Under the pieces are notes generated by a model. It saw nothing but the letters and a program-made list of their open reading frames with translations, was not told the origin of the DNA and did no database searches. Positions 41,510 through 52,900 of a stretch of 64,000 nt of DNA are shown piece by piece. The translations under genes and the position numbers were made by a program. How positions within the stretch are numbered: the first letter of the stretch is position 1; the number at the start of each line of letters is the position of its first letter. Origin of the DNA: Denticeps clupeoides (lineage: Eukaryota > Chordata > Actinopteri > Clupeiformes > Denticipitidae). The stretch spans positions 22,965,557 through 23,029,556 of the forward strand of contig NC_041710.1 of NCBI RefSeq assembly GCF_900700375.1, in the 5' to 3' direction.

Positions 41510-42147
41510 AGGTCCCATAACATAAAACTTTGACTTTTGTGAGATTATTTTACATTAAAACGAGTTCCACTAGCCTGTCTAGGTCCTGCAGTGGCTTGAA
41601 ACGGCGATATTCTGCTTCATCGTACAGAGAGCATTATCTTGCCCCTTATGGTGTCATAATGGGAAAGATTGGCTCCCGTTTCTCATGCTTTGTCCACCCA
41701 GAGAATTTCCCATCCCTCCCCTAAAAAGAATAATCTCCACCTACTGTCATGGCTTCATAACGTGGGAAGCATTGCTTGGTGGCACAAATGTATTTTATTA
41801 GTCATGTGAGCCTCAGAAGAACAAGTGGGTTAATAAACCCCGACACTACTTCCTGTCTGCCATCTCGGGATGGGTTAAATGTCGAGGCCACATTTGACTG
41901 TGTGTTGTGTCACATTTTACAACTAAACACTTTTATTTCACATAATTTCCATAAATGCCCCCTCAACTTCTCTAGGCCGCGCTCCTCCTCATAATTTAAA
42001 GCTACAGGCACAGAAATGGTGCATCATGGGGAAATCTCGATGCGCGACTGGCTGTAATTCTGCACCACGCATGAAACTTGGAAAGAGATTTCAGATATAG
42101 TATGCGGGGGACCACTACGACATATAAAAGCATGTGTTGTGGGACCT
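41510..42147. mobile_element. piggyBac-like MITE with TTAA target duplications
   Basis: The 638-bp element starts AGGTCCCATAACA and ends with the inverted TGTTGTGGGACCT (one mismatch over 13 bases). It is flanked by TTAA on both sides (41506-41509 and 42148-42151). TTAA duplication and short terminal repeats are the hallmark of the piggyBac superfamily. No transposase frame is present, so it is non-autonomous. Two relatives lie in this window: about 46145-46447 (opposite orientation) and a short piece at about 37360-37430. Confidence 0.75.
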
Positions 42148-42484
42148 TTAATAGATTTAATCATATAATACTAAAGCTAGTACGAAAGTTTTAGGATTAG
42201 TCTAAAAACCGTTTGCGGCAGAGGCATGATGACCATGAGGGTGAGTAGAAAGAAAGAAAACCAGCAAACCTTCACAGTTACTATCAAATGCTCTCTTGTA
42301 TCCAATCCAACAAATCAACATCTACATGGTACTTGAAAAAAGCAAAGGGGGGGGAGGAAAAAACAACATTGCGTGACAGATCCAGCGTGATTTTCGGGAG
42401 AACATCTTCATGGGCTTGAGTTACACTGACGGCGACGGGAGAGCGCGCAGGACCGGTATGGACAGAGGGGGTGACGCGGGGTGA

Positions 42485-45400
42485 TCACTCCATGGCCTCC
42501 TGATTCTCTTGGTCGGCCGTCCGTTCCTCGCTGGGCTCCTTGCCTTCTTTACTGCGCTTGGACTTCTTGTGCTTGTGTCGACGGTGGCTGTCGCCCTCTT
42601 CGCTGTCGTGTCGCCTCCTGCTACTGCTGCAAGGCAAATTGTTTTTTTTTTTAGTTTTCCTTCCCTTGGTTTGTACTAAATGTTTATATACCGCTGTTAT
42701 TAATACATTATTGCATCTTGCGGGTTTTACACATTTAAATCGGTATAATAAAACAATACTTCGTTCAAGGTACCTTCGAGAAGACTTGTGTCCTCTCTCC
42801 TCTTTCTCTCTGTGTCTTCTCTCTCTGTGCCTTTCTTCTTTCTCTCTGCTCGCTCGTTCTCGGTGTCTCTCATAGCCACGTTCAGGGTAATCACGGTAGC
42901 GGTATCGCTCCTCATCACTACAAACGGGTGGGAAGAAGTCACTGTTTTTAATAATAAAAAAAAAAAAAAAAAAATCACATATAAGCCCAGAGTCAGAACC
43001 AGACGATGTCCTTATTCAGCTGCTCAACAAGGTCACCTGTTATAAGCCATAGACGAGGGGCTGTGCTCCCGGTCCCTCTCCCTGTCCCGATCATGGGCCC
43101 GCTCTCTTGGCCTCTCACGCTCCCTCTCTTTTTCACGCTCCTTCTCGCGCCGAGGGTAGTAGTCCATCTGCTTTGAGTTATCCATCATGGTAGGCCAGGA
43201 TGCCAAACCGCCAGGCATGGGGGGTGGGTAAGCACCTGAAAAAGGGTTTCGTTTTTAGTACGGAGTAAATCCATGTTAACTAAGACGACACAGGAAAATG
43301 CAGCTTTACCAGCAGGGAAAGGATATGGTGGGACTGGACGACCATCATAGCCTGTCGCATGGCCACTGCTGTAAAACAGGATTTATTCATTAATAATAAT
43401 AAAATATATAAAAAAAACACTGTAGTGGTGAAATGTCTGTGACTTTGTACAAAGCAGCTTTACACACAAATGGCAATTCACTGACTTGTCCATAGTCGGT
43501 ATGAGCGATGGAGGTGGTGCACCAGGGGGAGGAGGGAACCCTGCAAATGAGCACATTCTCTTATTTATAACTTGGTTAGAGTGGGGTTAGGACCTCCAGT
43601 GCTATGGGTGAGATCGTGGTCCACCATGGCTAATACAACACCAAGAGCTTCCTTCACTTTGGTTGACTACCCATGAAAAACATACTAATGCCCAAGTGTA
43701 GTCAGTACTACGTACCAGGAGGAGGAACGGTGATGGGTATTCCTGTGTGGAAGAAAAAGGCTTTTTAATGCACCTGCAACAAGAAATCTTACATCACTGC
43801 AAAAAGAGCAACAAAAAGGTTTGCTTACTTGGAGGTGGGATGAGCGGAGGGGCTGAACTGACATTAGGGGGTGGAGGCAAGAAGGGTGGAGGTGGGATGT
43901 TCGGAGGCATTGGTCCTGGCGGGAAGAACGGGGGCATCTTGGCTGGTGTGGGTTCAGAATGCTCAGAGGAATGCTCAGAGATCACCTGTGAATCACGAGA
44001 CACGTTTCCATTATTGTACCAAGTGGGTTATGTTTCTTCTCTCGGTGGGAACAATGGTTAATAAAATAAATCTCAATACTGAAATAGACCTGGATGTTGT
44101 TGCCATCTAGGTTGTGCCGTCTTCGCCCCTCAACGCGACTAATGGTGGCCGTTTGCCCACCAATCACATCAATTGTGCCACTTGACTTCCTATAACACAC
44201 AAACAACAGAAAAAGAGAGAAATTTGTGAGTGAGTCTGTGAGCAATAGCAACATAGAAATACAAATATATAAAAACCTATTAATAATGCAAACTGATAAA
44301 TGCTATAAATGCAAACACACACACACACACACATACATACAATTGCATTGATGACGGGTCAGCGATGACATTCCTTCAACCATCTCAGCCATTGGCATCA
44401 CAGACACATGTCTAACGACTCATTAAGCTAGTCATGAGGAACACCACACCCCACTTACGTATAAAAGGACAAGTCCTGTGCGGCAGCGCCTGTCCACTGG
44501 GATGGGGAAACCCTAAATGTGCAGCAGAGGGGAGAGAATGACAAACATCCATCCAAAGCCAAAAGAGCAAGACCAAGTACACACTACCATGTGCGGAAGC
44601 TGTGCTGTGTGCACATTAGCATGCATATAATGCAGATTGCATGAGGACTTGCATTACCTACTATTACCTACTATTATTTTATAATAATTACTATATTCTG
44701 CAGTCCCAAATGAAAAGTCTGTTGATGGACTATCCGGTGGTCTTTACTACCTGGTAGGGTTCACTCCAGGTTTGTAGATGTTTGTTGGAGAAGAGAAGTC
44801 TGGCTTGACTGTGTGGGGGATCATGTTTGTCGCATCTTTCTCATTGTTTCCAGTCCGTCCCTGCTGAACCTAAGCAAACAAAGGAGATTTCGCTTTTATG
44901 TTCTCCTCAGCAAAATAGTGAAGTGAGAGATGAACACAAGCAGGAGGAGGAAGACATAAGCGCTCAGACAACTGGACATGACAGAGGTCCGTAAGTCACA
45001 AGCATGTTGTGTACCGTGATTTTGCTAGTTGCAGATGAAATGCTGTTAACATCCACACCCATACGAAGTTTCTTCTGTTTCTCACAGTAAATTTTCCAGG
45101 TGTCCTCATTGAAGCCATAGTTAAAGTAGTCTGAGAGGTCAGCACCTGCCGCAGCCAAAAGCAAACAACATTATTATAATAAATACACACAGAAGAACAA
45201 AGAGTGAGTGGAATTTTCTATATTAAATTAACACACACACCTGGTTTTCTCCAGGGCTTCTCCTCAAAGGACTCCATGTCCACCTCCAACACTGGGACTC
45301 CATTTATGTTGCCAGGAGCATCAAGGTCAACTCCCTTCAGTTTAGCGCTCACTTTAAAGAGAATGATCATAAACATGAGCAGAAAATAAAATAAATCTGC

Positions 45401-46615
45401 ATCATGCATAATAAATGTCAAGAAAACATGACTGGACAGATTTTAGTTTTTTTTTTTTTTACACAAATGTGTAAAAAAAAAAATGACAGTAAGAAGCCAA
45501 ACCAGTTTTCTTTGTTCATGGTTAATTTTCAGTTCTTTTGTAAATAGTGGCAAAGCACTTGTGAAAATGGAGGCTTTATTTAAAACTACTTACCGGCTCC
45601 GTAGGGTCGACTCCCAGCATTCTTTATGTTCAGGTTTACAGGCGTTGCACCATAAGTCCTAAATTCAGTAAGATACCTCGCTGTAGTGCAGCAGTAAAAA
45701 AAAGCACCAAGGGCAGAATAAGCGATTCGATTACGGGGCAACCCGAGCTCGCTGAAACCCACGTGTACTGAGGAGCTCCTGTCTTGATGTCACCGATTGT
45801 AACGCGCACGTCGTCGTCATCGTCATCACTGTCACTTTCACTGTCGTCATCTCCAGTCGCTTCTTGCTGTTGTAATAAAACACACCAAAAACAGCCGATT
45901 CAGTCACTTGTGTTATTTAGCAAATGTTTCTCCACTTAATCCACAAATGTGCTGGTAAAACGGAGGTACCTGACTGGCCACTCCATTGCCTGTGGCTTCT
46001 TCCAGTACAGGAGGAGGAGGAGTTGCAGACGCAGCAGCAGGCGAGGCGGCAGCAGGTGGAGCGCTACACAAATCAACATGATGGTCCCCAATTATGATTT
46101 TTTTTTTGCTTTATATAAGTCTCAGTGGTCCCCTAATACCAGTACTACATAATTTCTACATCCAATCACTGAGCAACTGCAATGCTTCGCACGTTTTCAA
46201 GCCGTGATGGTGGGCGGGGCTACTTTTTTAGGGGAGCGGTGGGAAATTCTCAGTGCAGAAAAGGCTTGAGAAAGGGGAGGTAACCGTTCCCCTTATGATG
46301 TCATAAGGGGATACAATTCAGAAGCAGAATGGCCAAAGCACACTTTATACATATCGCCATTTCTAGCCACTGCAGGACCACAGCCAGGCCAGGGGAACTC
46401 GTATTAATGTTAAATAATCTCACAAAGTCCACATTTCATAATCTTCCTATACACAAATCCAAGACAACTAAAAACCTTTTTCGAAAAAAAACCCAAACTC
46501 TAATCAGTAGAGTTCAACATTTGTATGCTTCTTGTAGATATGAAGAAACACGCGCTTACCTCACCGCTGCTGTCAATTTAGCCTCTTCGTCCTTGTTGTC
46601 TTTCGCTTCAGCTTC

Positions 46616-46665
<50 letters not shown>

Positions 46666-46945
46666 CAGCCTTCCATTTACGCCCTTCCCCTGGTCTAAAG
46701 CGGGGTATTTCATAGACGCAGACAGGAACACGGAACACGAATACGCTCACACACGCACGACCAAGTCGCTTTACTTTCGCGCCCGGACGCGACTCGAGCC
46801 ACGGCCGGGGCCGCGCACAGTACCAGAGCCTCGCCGCCATGCGACACATTAGCCGTGAAAACCGACCTCCGTACAGCCATTCTTCCTCCTCGTCGCCCGC
46901 GCTAACATCAGTCGTGGTCGTTTTGTCCGCTTCCTCAGCAGACAT
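42485..46945 (-). CDS. fip1l1: FIP1L1, pre-mRNA 3'-end processing factor
   Basis: CPSF subunit that binds U-rich RNA and poly(A) polymerase in the nucleus. Seventeen exons join in frame to 563 aa: 46945-46867, 46617-46560, 46063-45970, 45866-45769, 45658-45594, 45351-45241, 45145-45015, 44869-44751, 44512-44459, 44189-44090, 43985-43829, 43742-43716, 43540-43486, 43368-43310, 43235-43037, 42917-42774, 42626-42485. It begins MSAEEADK with the acidic EEEEWLYGG. Next is an Asp/Ser acid run before [14 protein letters not shown], then the FIP1 motif ([38 protein letters not shown]), [10 protein letters not shown], and a Pro-rich region ([20 protein letters not shown]). The C-terminal Arg/Glu/Asp-rich region follows ([18 protein letters not shown], then [20 protein letters not shown]). 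Exon 1 has a weak donor (GTCGGT). The 54-bp exon 9 is absent from my memory of the main human isoform and may be alternatively spliced. Confidence 0.95.
42962..42974. repeat. poly-A run in a fip1l1 intron
   Basis: A homopolymer of A in the short intron between exons 16 and 15; low-complexity only. Confidence 0.8.
44316..44342. repeat. (CA)n microsatellite
   Basis: About nine CA units followed by 'tacatacaa' in the fip1l1 intron between exons 10 and 9. Confidence 0.9.
46145..46447 (-). mobile_element. Partial MITE copy in fip1l1 intron 2
   Basis: Reverse-oriented relative of the element at 41510-42147. Shared blocks on the minus strand include 'tttgtgagattatttaacat', 'ggtcctgcagtggctagaaa', 'gagaatttcccaccgctccc' and 'cgaagcattgcagttgctca'. 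Both outer ends are lost. The insert lies between fip1l1 exons 3 and 2. Confidence 0.75.
46619..46662. repeat. (CA)n microsatellite at a splice acceptor
   Basis: About 21 CA units on the plus strand. On the transcribed minus strand the (TG)n run ends in TGTGTAG, the acceptor of fip1l1 exon 2 at 46617, so the repeat fills the place of the polypyrimidine tract. Confidence 0.9.
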
Positions 46946-47000
46946 TTTCTTCCCTGGAGCAGAAGGGAGATTTCGACGGATATCAGCCGGTCGCGGGCCA
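46700..47000 (-). promoter_or_regulatory. CpG-rich start region of fip1l1
   Basis: CpG-dense sequence around exon 1 (for example 'cgcgcccggacgcgactcga' at 46779 and neighbours), with no TATA box. Assigned as promoter/first-intron CpG island by position. Confidence 0.45.
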
Positions 47001-48334
47001 ATCCGGTAACCTTTAAAGCGCAGAATGTACGGGCAAGTCGGGGGAATTAGAGTACCACGAGTAACTTCACGAAAACGTCCCACTTTAACGTGAGGACTTT
47101 TCACTGCAGTCCAGCGAGAAACATCGGAGGGTTTCAGTTCCGGTGTCACGCAAACTGGAAATTCTACAAAATAAAAGTCATACGTAAACGTGCAAAACAT
47201 TTCAGAACCACAATACCTACGATTCTTTTAATTATTATTGTTATTATAATTATTATTATTGTTAATAATATAAAGAGCAATATATTGCTGTTTTAACACG
47301 TTTTGAGCGAGACAAGTGAATGTTTCAGTGCTACACTGTATTGAGAACACATACAGTAGATCATTTTATGCACGGAAGCAGAACAGAAATATGAGGAGAG
47401 GACGTAGAGTTACCTTTTTCGGGCTCATATTAAACAAGTCCAAAGCCTTGCTTTTATTGTAAAGGGCTTTCACCCAAATGGACAGGTCACATTGACATTT
47501 TAAAGTGAAAGGGGAGTGATTGTCATTGAAACACGTCTTATCTGCTGTTAACCCACCACGAGCAGTGTGCAGTGTCCATGACAGTGTGTGCATGTATTGC
47601 ATAACGCTTGCATTAGATTTTGTTCTGCTACCCAAGACAAAGAACAAAAATTTATTGTTTTAGTCTGCATTAATTGACATTTTAAGAGAGGTCTTGCAAA
47701 TTTTGTCATTGCAAAAACAGCACACAAAGTACACAATATACGCACCAATTTTACAAAAGAATTCTCTCCATTAAGATAACAATAACTTTTTTCTATTCTT
47801 CTTTTTATTGGGTCACACTTTTCTACAACCACCTGTTCCTTATTTGAATCAGTGCTGATGTTGTTGTCTAGTACACAATCCTAAACATTATTTAAACGTT
47901 GTTTTAAAACCTTCCTGAAATCCTTCCCACTGGAACCTTTGGATAATGAGCTGTGCTTCATGGAAATGGGAGACACAAATACCATATTGAATGTTTGTAT
48001 TGATGATAAATATGAATAGCTATGAAAAGTATAAAAGCTCTCAGGTTGACTCCAGAAATTGAAGGGATTGTCATTGTGAAACACTGCAGCACAGCACACG
48101 GTGACACAATGAAATGTGTCATCTGCTTTTATCCCATCACCCTTGGTGAGCAGTGGGCAGCCATGACAGGCGCCCAGGGAGCAGTGTGTGGGGACGGTGA
48201 TTTGCTCAGTGGCACCTCGGCGGCTCAGGATTCGAACCGGCAACCTTCTGATTATGGGCACCACTTCCTTAATCGCTAGGCCACCACTGCCCCGCAGTGT
48301 TTACTGATTACTCCCATTGAAAGAACGTCAACAC
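46950..48334. other. Spacer between fip1l1 and crmp1
   Basis: Upstream flank of fip1l1, then AT-rich sequence with an (ATT)n-like tract (47228-47275), a SINE A tail remnant (47501-47555, minus) and a full SINE A (48063-48293, minus). No gene is seen. Confidence 0.6.
48063..48293 (-). repeat. tRNA-derived SINE, family A
   Basis: Full-length reverse copy: tail 'gtcattgtgaaacactgcag' at the left, central 'acccttggtgagcagtgggc', and the head with B-box complement 'ggattcgaaccggcaacctt' at the right. Best-preserved copy in the window. Confidence 0.9.
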
Positions 48335-48357
48335 AAATCTCGTCTGGTTTCTGGACT

Positions 48358-48363
48358 TTATTT
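48358..48363 (-). terminator. Candidate crmp1 poly(A) signal
   Basis: TTTATT here is AATAAA on the minus strand, about 1.15 kb after the crmp1 stop codon. It implies a 3' UTR covering roughly 48335-49507. Confidence 0.5.
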
Positions 48364-49434
48364 CACAACGTGGAAGTGTACATTTCATCAACCTGTGAAT
48401 TCATAAGCGGATAGTAAACAACAACAAAACACCAAGGGTCCCATAAGAAAGAAAACATCAACGTGGATAAAAATGCAGGGAGAGGAATGTTTCACGGTGG
48501 AAAAAAAGCACCCAAAGCCCTTATATGACGACAGAGATAAGTCTCATCACTAAGAACTTCCTCCTACAAATGACTCGATGTGCACACAAAAATGAAGAAC
48601 TTCTGCTGAAACGTGTGACTGCACTTCTCTTGCTGTGACGTGTTCCTGGTGTCACATAGATTCGCAAAGGGCTACTTCATCATGCGAAAGACATTCATGT
48701 GTTCATTACTTCATGTCTATATAGGAGTAAGGTGCAACGTGTAAAACAGGCGGATTCCACTACGCAGTTTAATTCCGTGTGCATCGATACACAAATCGTC
48801 TCAGGACTAACAATGAAGCATGTAGTGAGTAACATCAACATATAGCCATGCAAGTAATTACCAGTCTCCACCACAAGGTCCTTATGTGTGCCTGACCACA
48901 GGTCCGGGAACAGTTTTGGCAATGCGCATAGTGATTTCTGTGTACACCCTAAGGTGCATACCTGATGGCAGACCTGCTCTGAGCAGTTGATTCCTCTTGT
49001 AATAAGTCACTAAGCAGATATACAGTGTATGTTGCAGGATATGCATGTCACTAGTAGACCACTAAGGGGAAGCACCATTTTTTCATCTTTTGTAATATTC
49101 TATCGTGTGTTAACGAACAAGAAACACGAAAAAATCATTCGAGAGGTGACAGTCATGCTCAGAAAAGAGACAGAATCACACAACACCTGGTCTTAGGACT
49201 TAGGGTTAACACATATCTTTGTGTTATGATTGTATCTTAAGCTAATATCTATAAATGTTTTACATTTAAGCAATTAGATTTAGATTTTTATTGTCTTAAT
49301 ACATATTTCTTGTTGTATTCTAAAATATAACTATGAATATGTGGTTGCCATCAAAATTACTTTTGAGTAAATCGATGAGAACTTGATTGGTGGGAATAAA
49401 ATACTGTGGGTTTTCAAACACAGGCGTTCATTTG

Positions 49435-49486
49435 TATATACACACACATACATATAGACACACACACATACACACACACACACACT
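49435..49486. repeat. Compound (CA)n/(TACA) microsatellite
   Basis: Alternating CA and CATA units in the crmp1 3' UTR, very close to the stop codon at 49508-49510. Confidence 0.9.
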
Positions 49487-49507
49487 GAACCATCAGCAGC
49501 TAGGATC

Positions 49508-49925
49508 TTAGCCTAGACTGGTGATGTTAGAGCGTCCGCCAGGGGGCGCCACAATGCGGTGGCCAGAACGTCGTGGCACGTTGTCGTCCGCCTGTGCACC
49601 TGGAATAAAATATTTAACAAAATATATAGGATGCATTATATTCCCAAATTCATATAATACACGTCAATGTATACAAATGTAAGATACATAAAACTACAAA
49701 AAATACTTTTTCACTATTACACATGTGACTTGAACAGGCCACAAAGAACAGAAGTGGGTGAGAGTAGGAATTATAAAAAGATTCAAGATTCAAAAGAGAT
49801 TTATTGTCAGTACAACAATATACAAAGTATACTGTGTACTGAAATACTGTTTCACGCAGACCCCCCCTTAGTGCAATCATAAAAAGAAATAAAAACACAT
49901 ATACACAAGTATTACAGAAGAATAT

Positions 49926-49977
<52 letters not shown>

Positions 49978-52900
49978 TGTTTAACTAAAACTTAAATACT
50001 GTACAGACTATTGTACAATTGTAAAATTGTAAAAGTTCATTTGATCTGCACAGTGTAAGATGGGACGTGAAGTTTCTGCACCTTTGTTTTGCGTAGAGGT
50101 TCGACACTTTGTCAAATGGCAAGAGGTGTCAAATGCCAGCCACTGGTTTTTGCAATAGCCCACCCCGCCTTTGTCTGCCCCAGACGGGAGATACCGGGGG
50201 CGGGACAAGACAGAAACAAAAAATTCTGATTGGTCTGTGACAACTTCCTGTGGGTCAAATGTATAAAGGATGTTCACTTGTGGTAGCGGGGGGCTCTTTT
50301 TTCATCTTCTTTTCCATCAGAAACTGGGCCTACCAGCTCCTGAGTCTTCTCTCTACTAATTTTTCTCAGGATCAGGTGATGTCTCTGAAGCTTGGTTCAG
50401 GCTTTTCTGTCTTTTCTCTGTCTTTTCCTCCTGTCTTTCATTTTGGTTTTCTCTGTAACATTGGTACCTTTTTACATACAATATTTACATGTACTGCAAT
50501 AATAATTTACTGGTGTTAATAAATTAGAAACTGTTCATCATTTTAACCTCTATTGTGCCATGCCTCTTTCATGCCAGGTAACATCAAGTTGTAGTGGTTT
50601 TAATACAGTGCTTTTGTGTGTAGAGAGAGTTTTTGTATACTATTCACCACAGTATTACAACAGTAAAAGTGCTTACTCAGTGCATACATCAATGACAGTG
50701 TCTCATTGGAAAAGAAGGATATAAAATGCCCTTCATTTTGTTTGCAGGAATTGCTGGTGCTGCATACAAGCCGCAATGACAAATAAAATTGCACATTTCC
50801 TTGATCTCCATTAATCTGCAGTCAGACAGCAGTCTGCCTGCTCCACTTTTAACTCTTTGTGTGATTGGTTATACCTGATAGGCTGAAGTTAGACTGGTGA
50901 AGATTTCTGATGGGTGGAGGCTGATGAGTGGTGGGCGAGGTCTTGGCAGAAGGGGCAGGCGTGATGTACTTGGGTGTGGGAGGTACGTCATACACTGGGC
51001 CATCATACATTCCACGATTCACGCCCTGCCTGCCAGTCATCTGCAAAGGACAGTTGAAAGTCTTTTCTAGTTTGTCATCCGTCCTGTTTGTCATAAGTTT
51101 ATTAATATTCATGTGTGTCATAGTCAGCAGAAGGTCAATGAAAATATACATATTTATGAATGAAGTCACACTTAAAACCACACCTATTGAACAGAATTTA
51201 ATTAATAGATATACAGTAAATATGTAAATGTAATCTCACCATGCTGCGAGTCTTGATGCGCTGGTAGGCATAGTCAGGGAAGGGCTTGCGGTGAATGAAG
51301 CGTCCGGTGCCCTGCTGCACCTGAAGTTTCCCCTCCTCAAAGACAACCTTACCCTGACTGACCACCAGGAAAGGCCCACCTCGGCACTCAAGGCCTTCAA
51401 AGATGTTATAATCCATAGCCTGGAAGAGAAATCTCTCTAAAAATAGGAATCCAAAAAGGGACGAGCCAACAACTGAATAATAAAAATGCCATCTCACCGA
51501 CTGCTGGAGCTTGGCAGTGATGGTCTTGATCTTCTCAGGTTCCCAGATGACAATATCGGCATCAGAGCCCACGGCTATCCGCCCCTTACGCGGATACAGG
51601 TTAAAGATTTTGGCAGCATTGGTGCTGGTAACAGCCACAAACTGGTTCTCATCCATTTTACCCATGGCCTGCACAAATACAAGAGGAAAGTCTGGATTTC
51701 ATCTGATTTGGCTACGTTAGATGATTTTTGCTTCATATTCTATTCAGGAAAATTTTGTACAAAACAATTGAAGACTAAACAATTTGCATTGCATGCATAA
51801 ACAGATGTATGCTATTTTTCTTGTTTATTGAATGCATTAATTCATGTAGATTTAAATTATGATTTATTATGATCCCAATGCTATACCTCAAGACAGTTTT
51901 GTTGTAGCCTATTTTCAGGCTACTTCACTTTATTCTGTCACAATTAAGTAACCAAACTGTCCATTAACCAAAGTGCAATAATATTTTTTGAACATTAGGA
52001 TCATAATAAATCACTGCTCCCCGGGACACTGTCATGGCTGCCCACTGCTCACCAAGGATGATGGTCAAAAGCAGAGGACACATTTCGTTGTGTCACCATG
52101 TGCTGTGTATCGCAATGACAATCCCTTCACTTTCACTTTCAAAATATAACATTAAAATGAACAACATTTGATTTCCAGGTTAGATGGAAAATTGATTTAC
52201 AACAGAATATGATAAAAATATAATAGACTTCACAGTTTATATTTAAAATGATTTCAACATAAGGATTTAATCATTTTAAGATCACTTACCACAGCCTTGT
52301 CCCAGACAAAGCCCATCCTCTCCTCCACCCCATTTGTCCCTTCTGGGATGAGGGTAAAGTTGTCCTTTCCGATGGCTTTCTGGGAAGTGCTGAATGCACA
52401 GTGGGCGCTGCCAACCACCTGTAGGTCTCCACTGCATATAAAGAACATAAAATGCTCAGAACGACATAAATTGCGATACATTCACAAAGGTCGCGGTGCA
52501 TTTATGCGGACCACCACTAGAGGTCATCAGCGAGTCCTCAGCACTTTAAACCTGAGCACCGTATAATTACTGGTACAGCCTGTGCAGGCTCCTCATCTGC
52601 TTTGCAACAGTCGAACTGTTACCACACTACTTCCGGGGTGATGTTTAGACGAATTTCTGAAATAACAAATTAATATATTGCATTTTCAATGGCATGAAAT
52701 CATAGCGAGCTGGAAGGCTAAAAATAAGTCTATTCTCTGGATGTCCACATCTCTAAGGGTGAGCATCATTGCTCTGACATCTCCCTCTCTACTTAGTCTG
52801 ACTACGAGCTGGAGGGAGGCAGGGACGATGTAGGGAGCAGAAGCACCGTCTCCATGGCAACAGGAGCTCAAAGCCACCAGCGCTGCATTTCTATTTATGG

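Larger units (their letters stand above)
39788..42484. other. chic2 3' UTR, spacer and MITE
   Basis: Right of the chic2 stop lies its probable 3' UTR (AATAAA at 40721-40726). Then come a G-rich run near 40575-40595, a (TG)n tract (41277-41301), the TTAA-flanked MITE (41510-42147) and the presumed fip1l1 3' UTR (about 42150-42484). No further gene is seen. Confidence 0.6.

Noticed and set aside
43747-44061. Glycine-rich plus-strand frame of 104 codons
   Set aside because: Antisense of the proline-rich exon 11 of fip1l1.
46556-47200. A 214-codon minus-strand frame containing repeated VC residues
   Set aside because: It runs through fip1l1 exon 1, an intron, the (CA)n microsatellite and exon 2 without splicing. 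The real exons use only parts of it.
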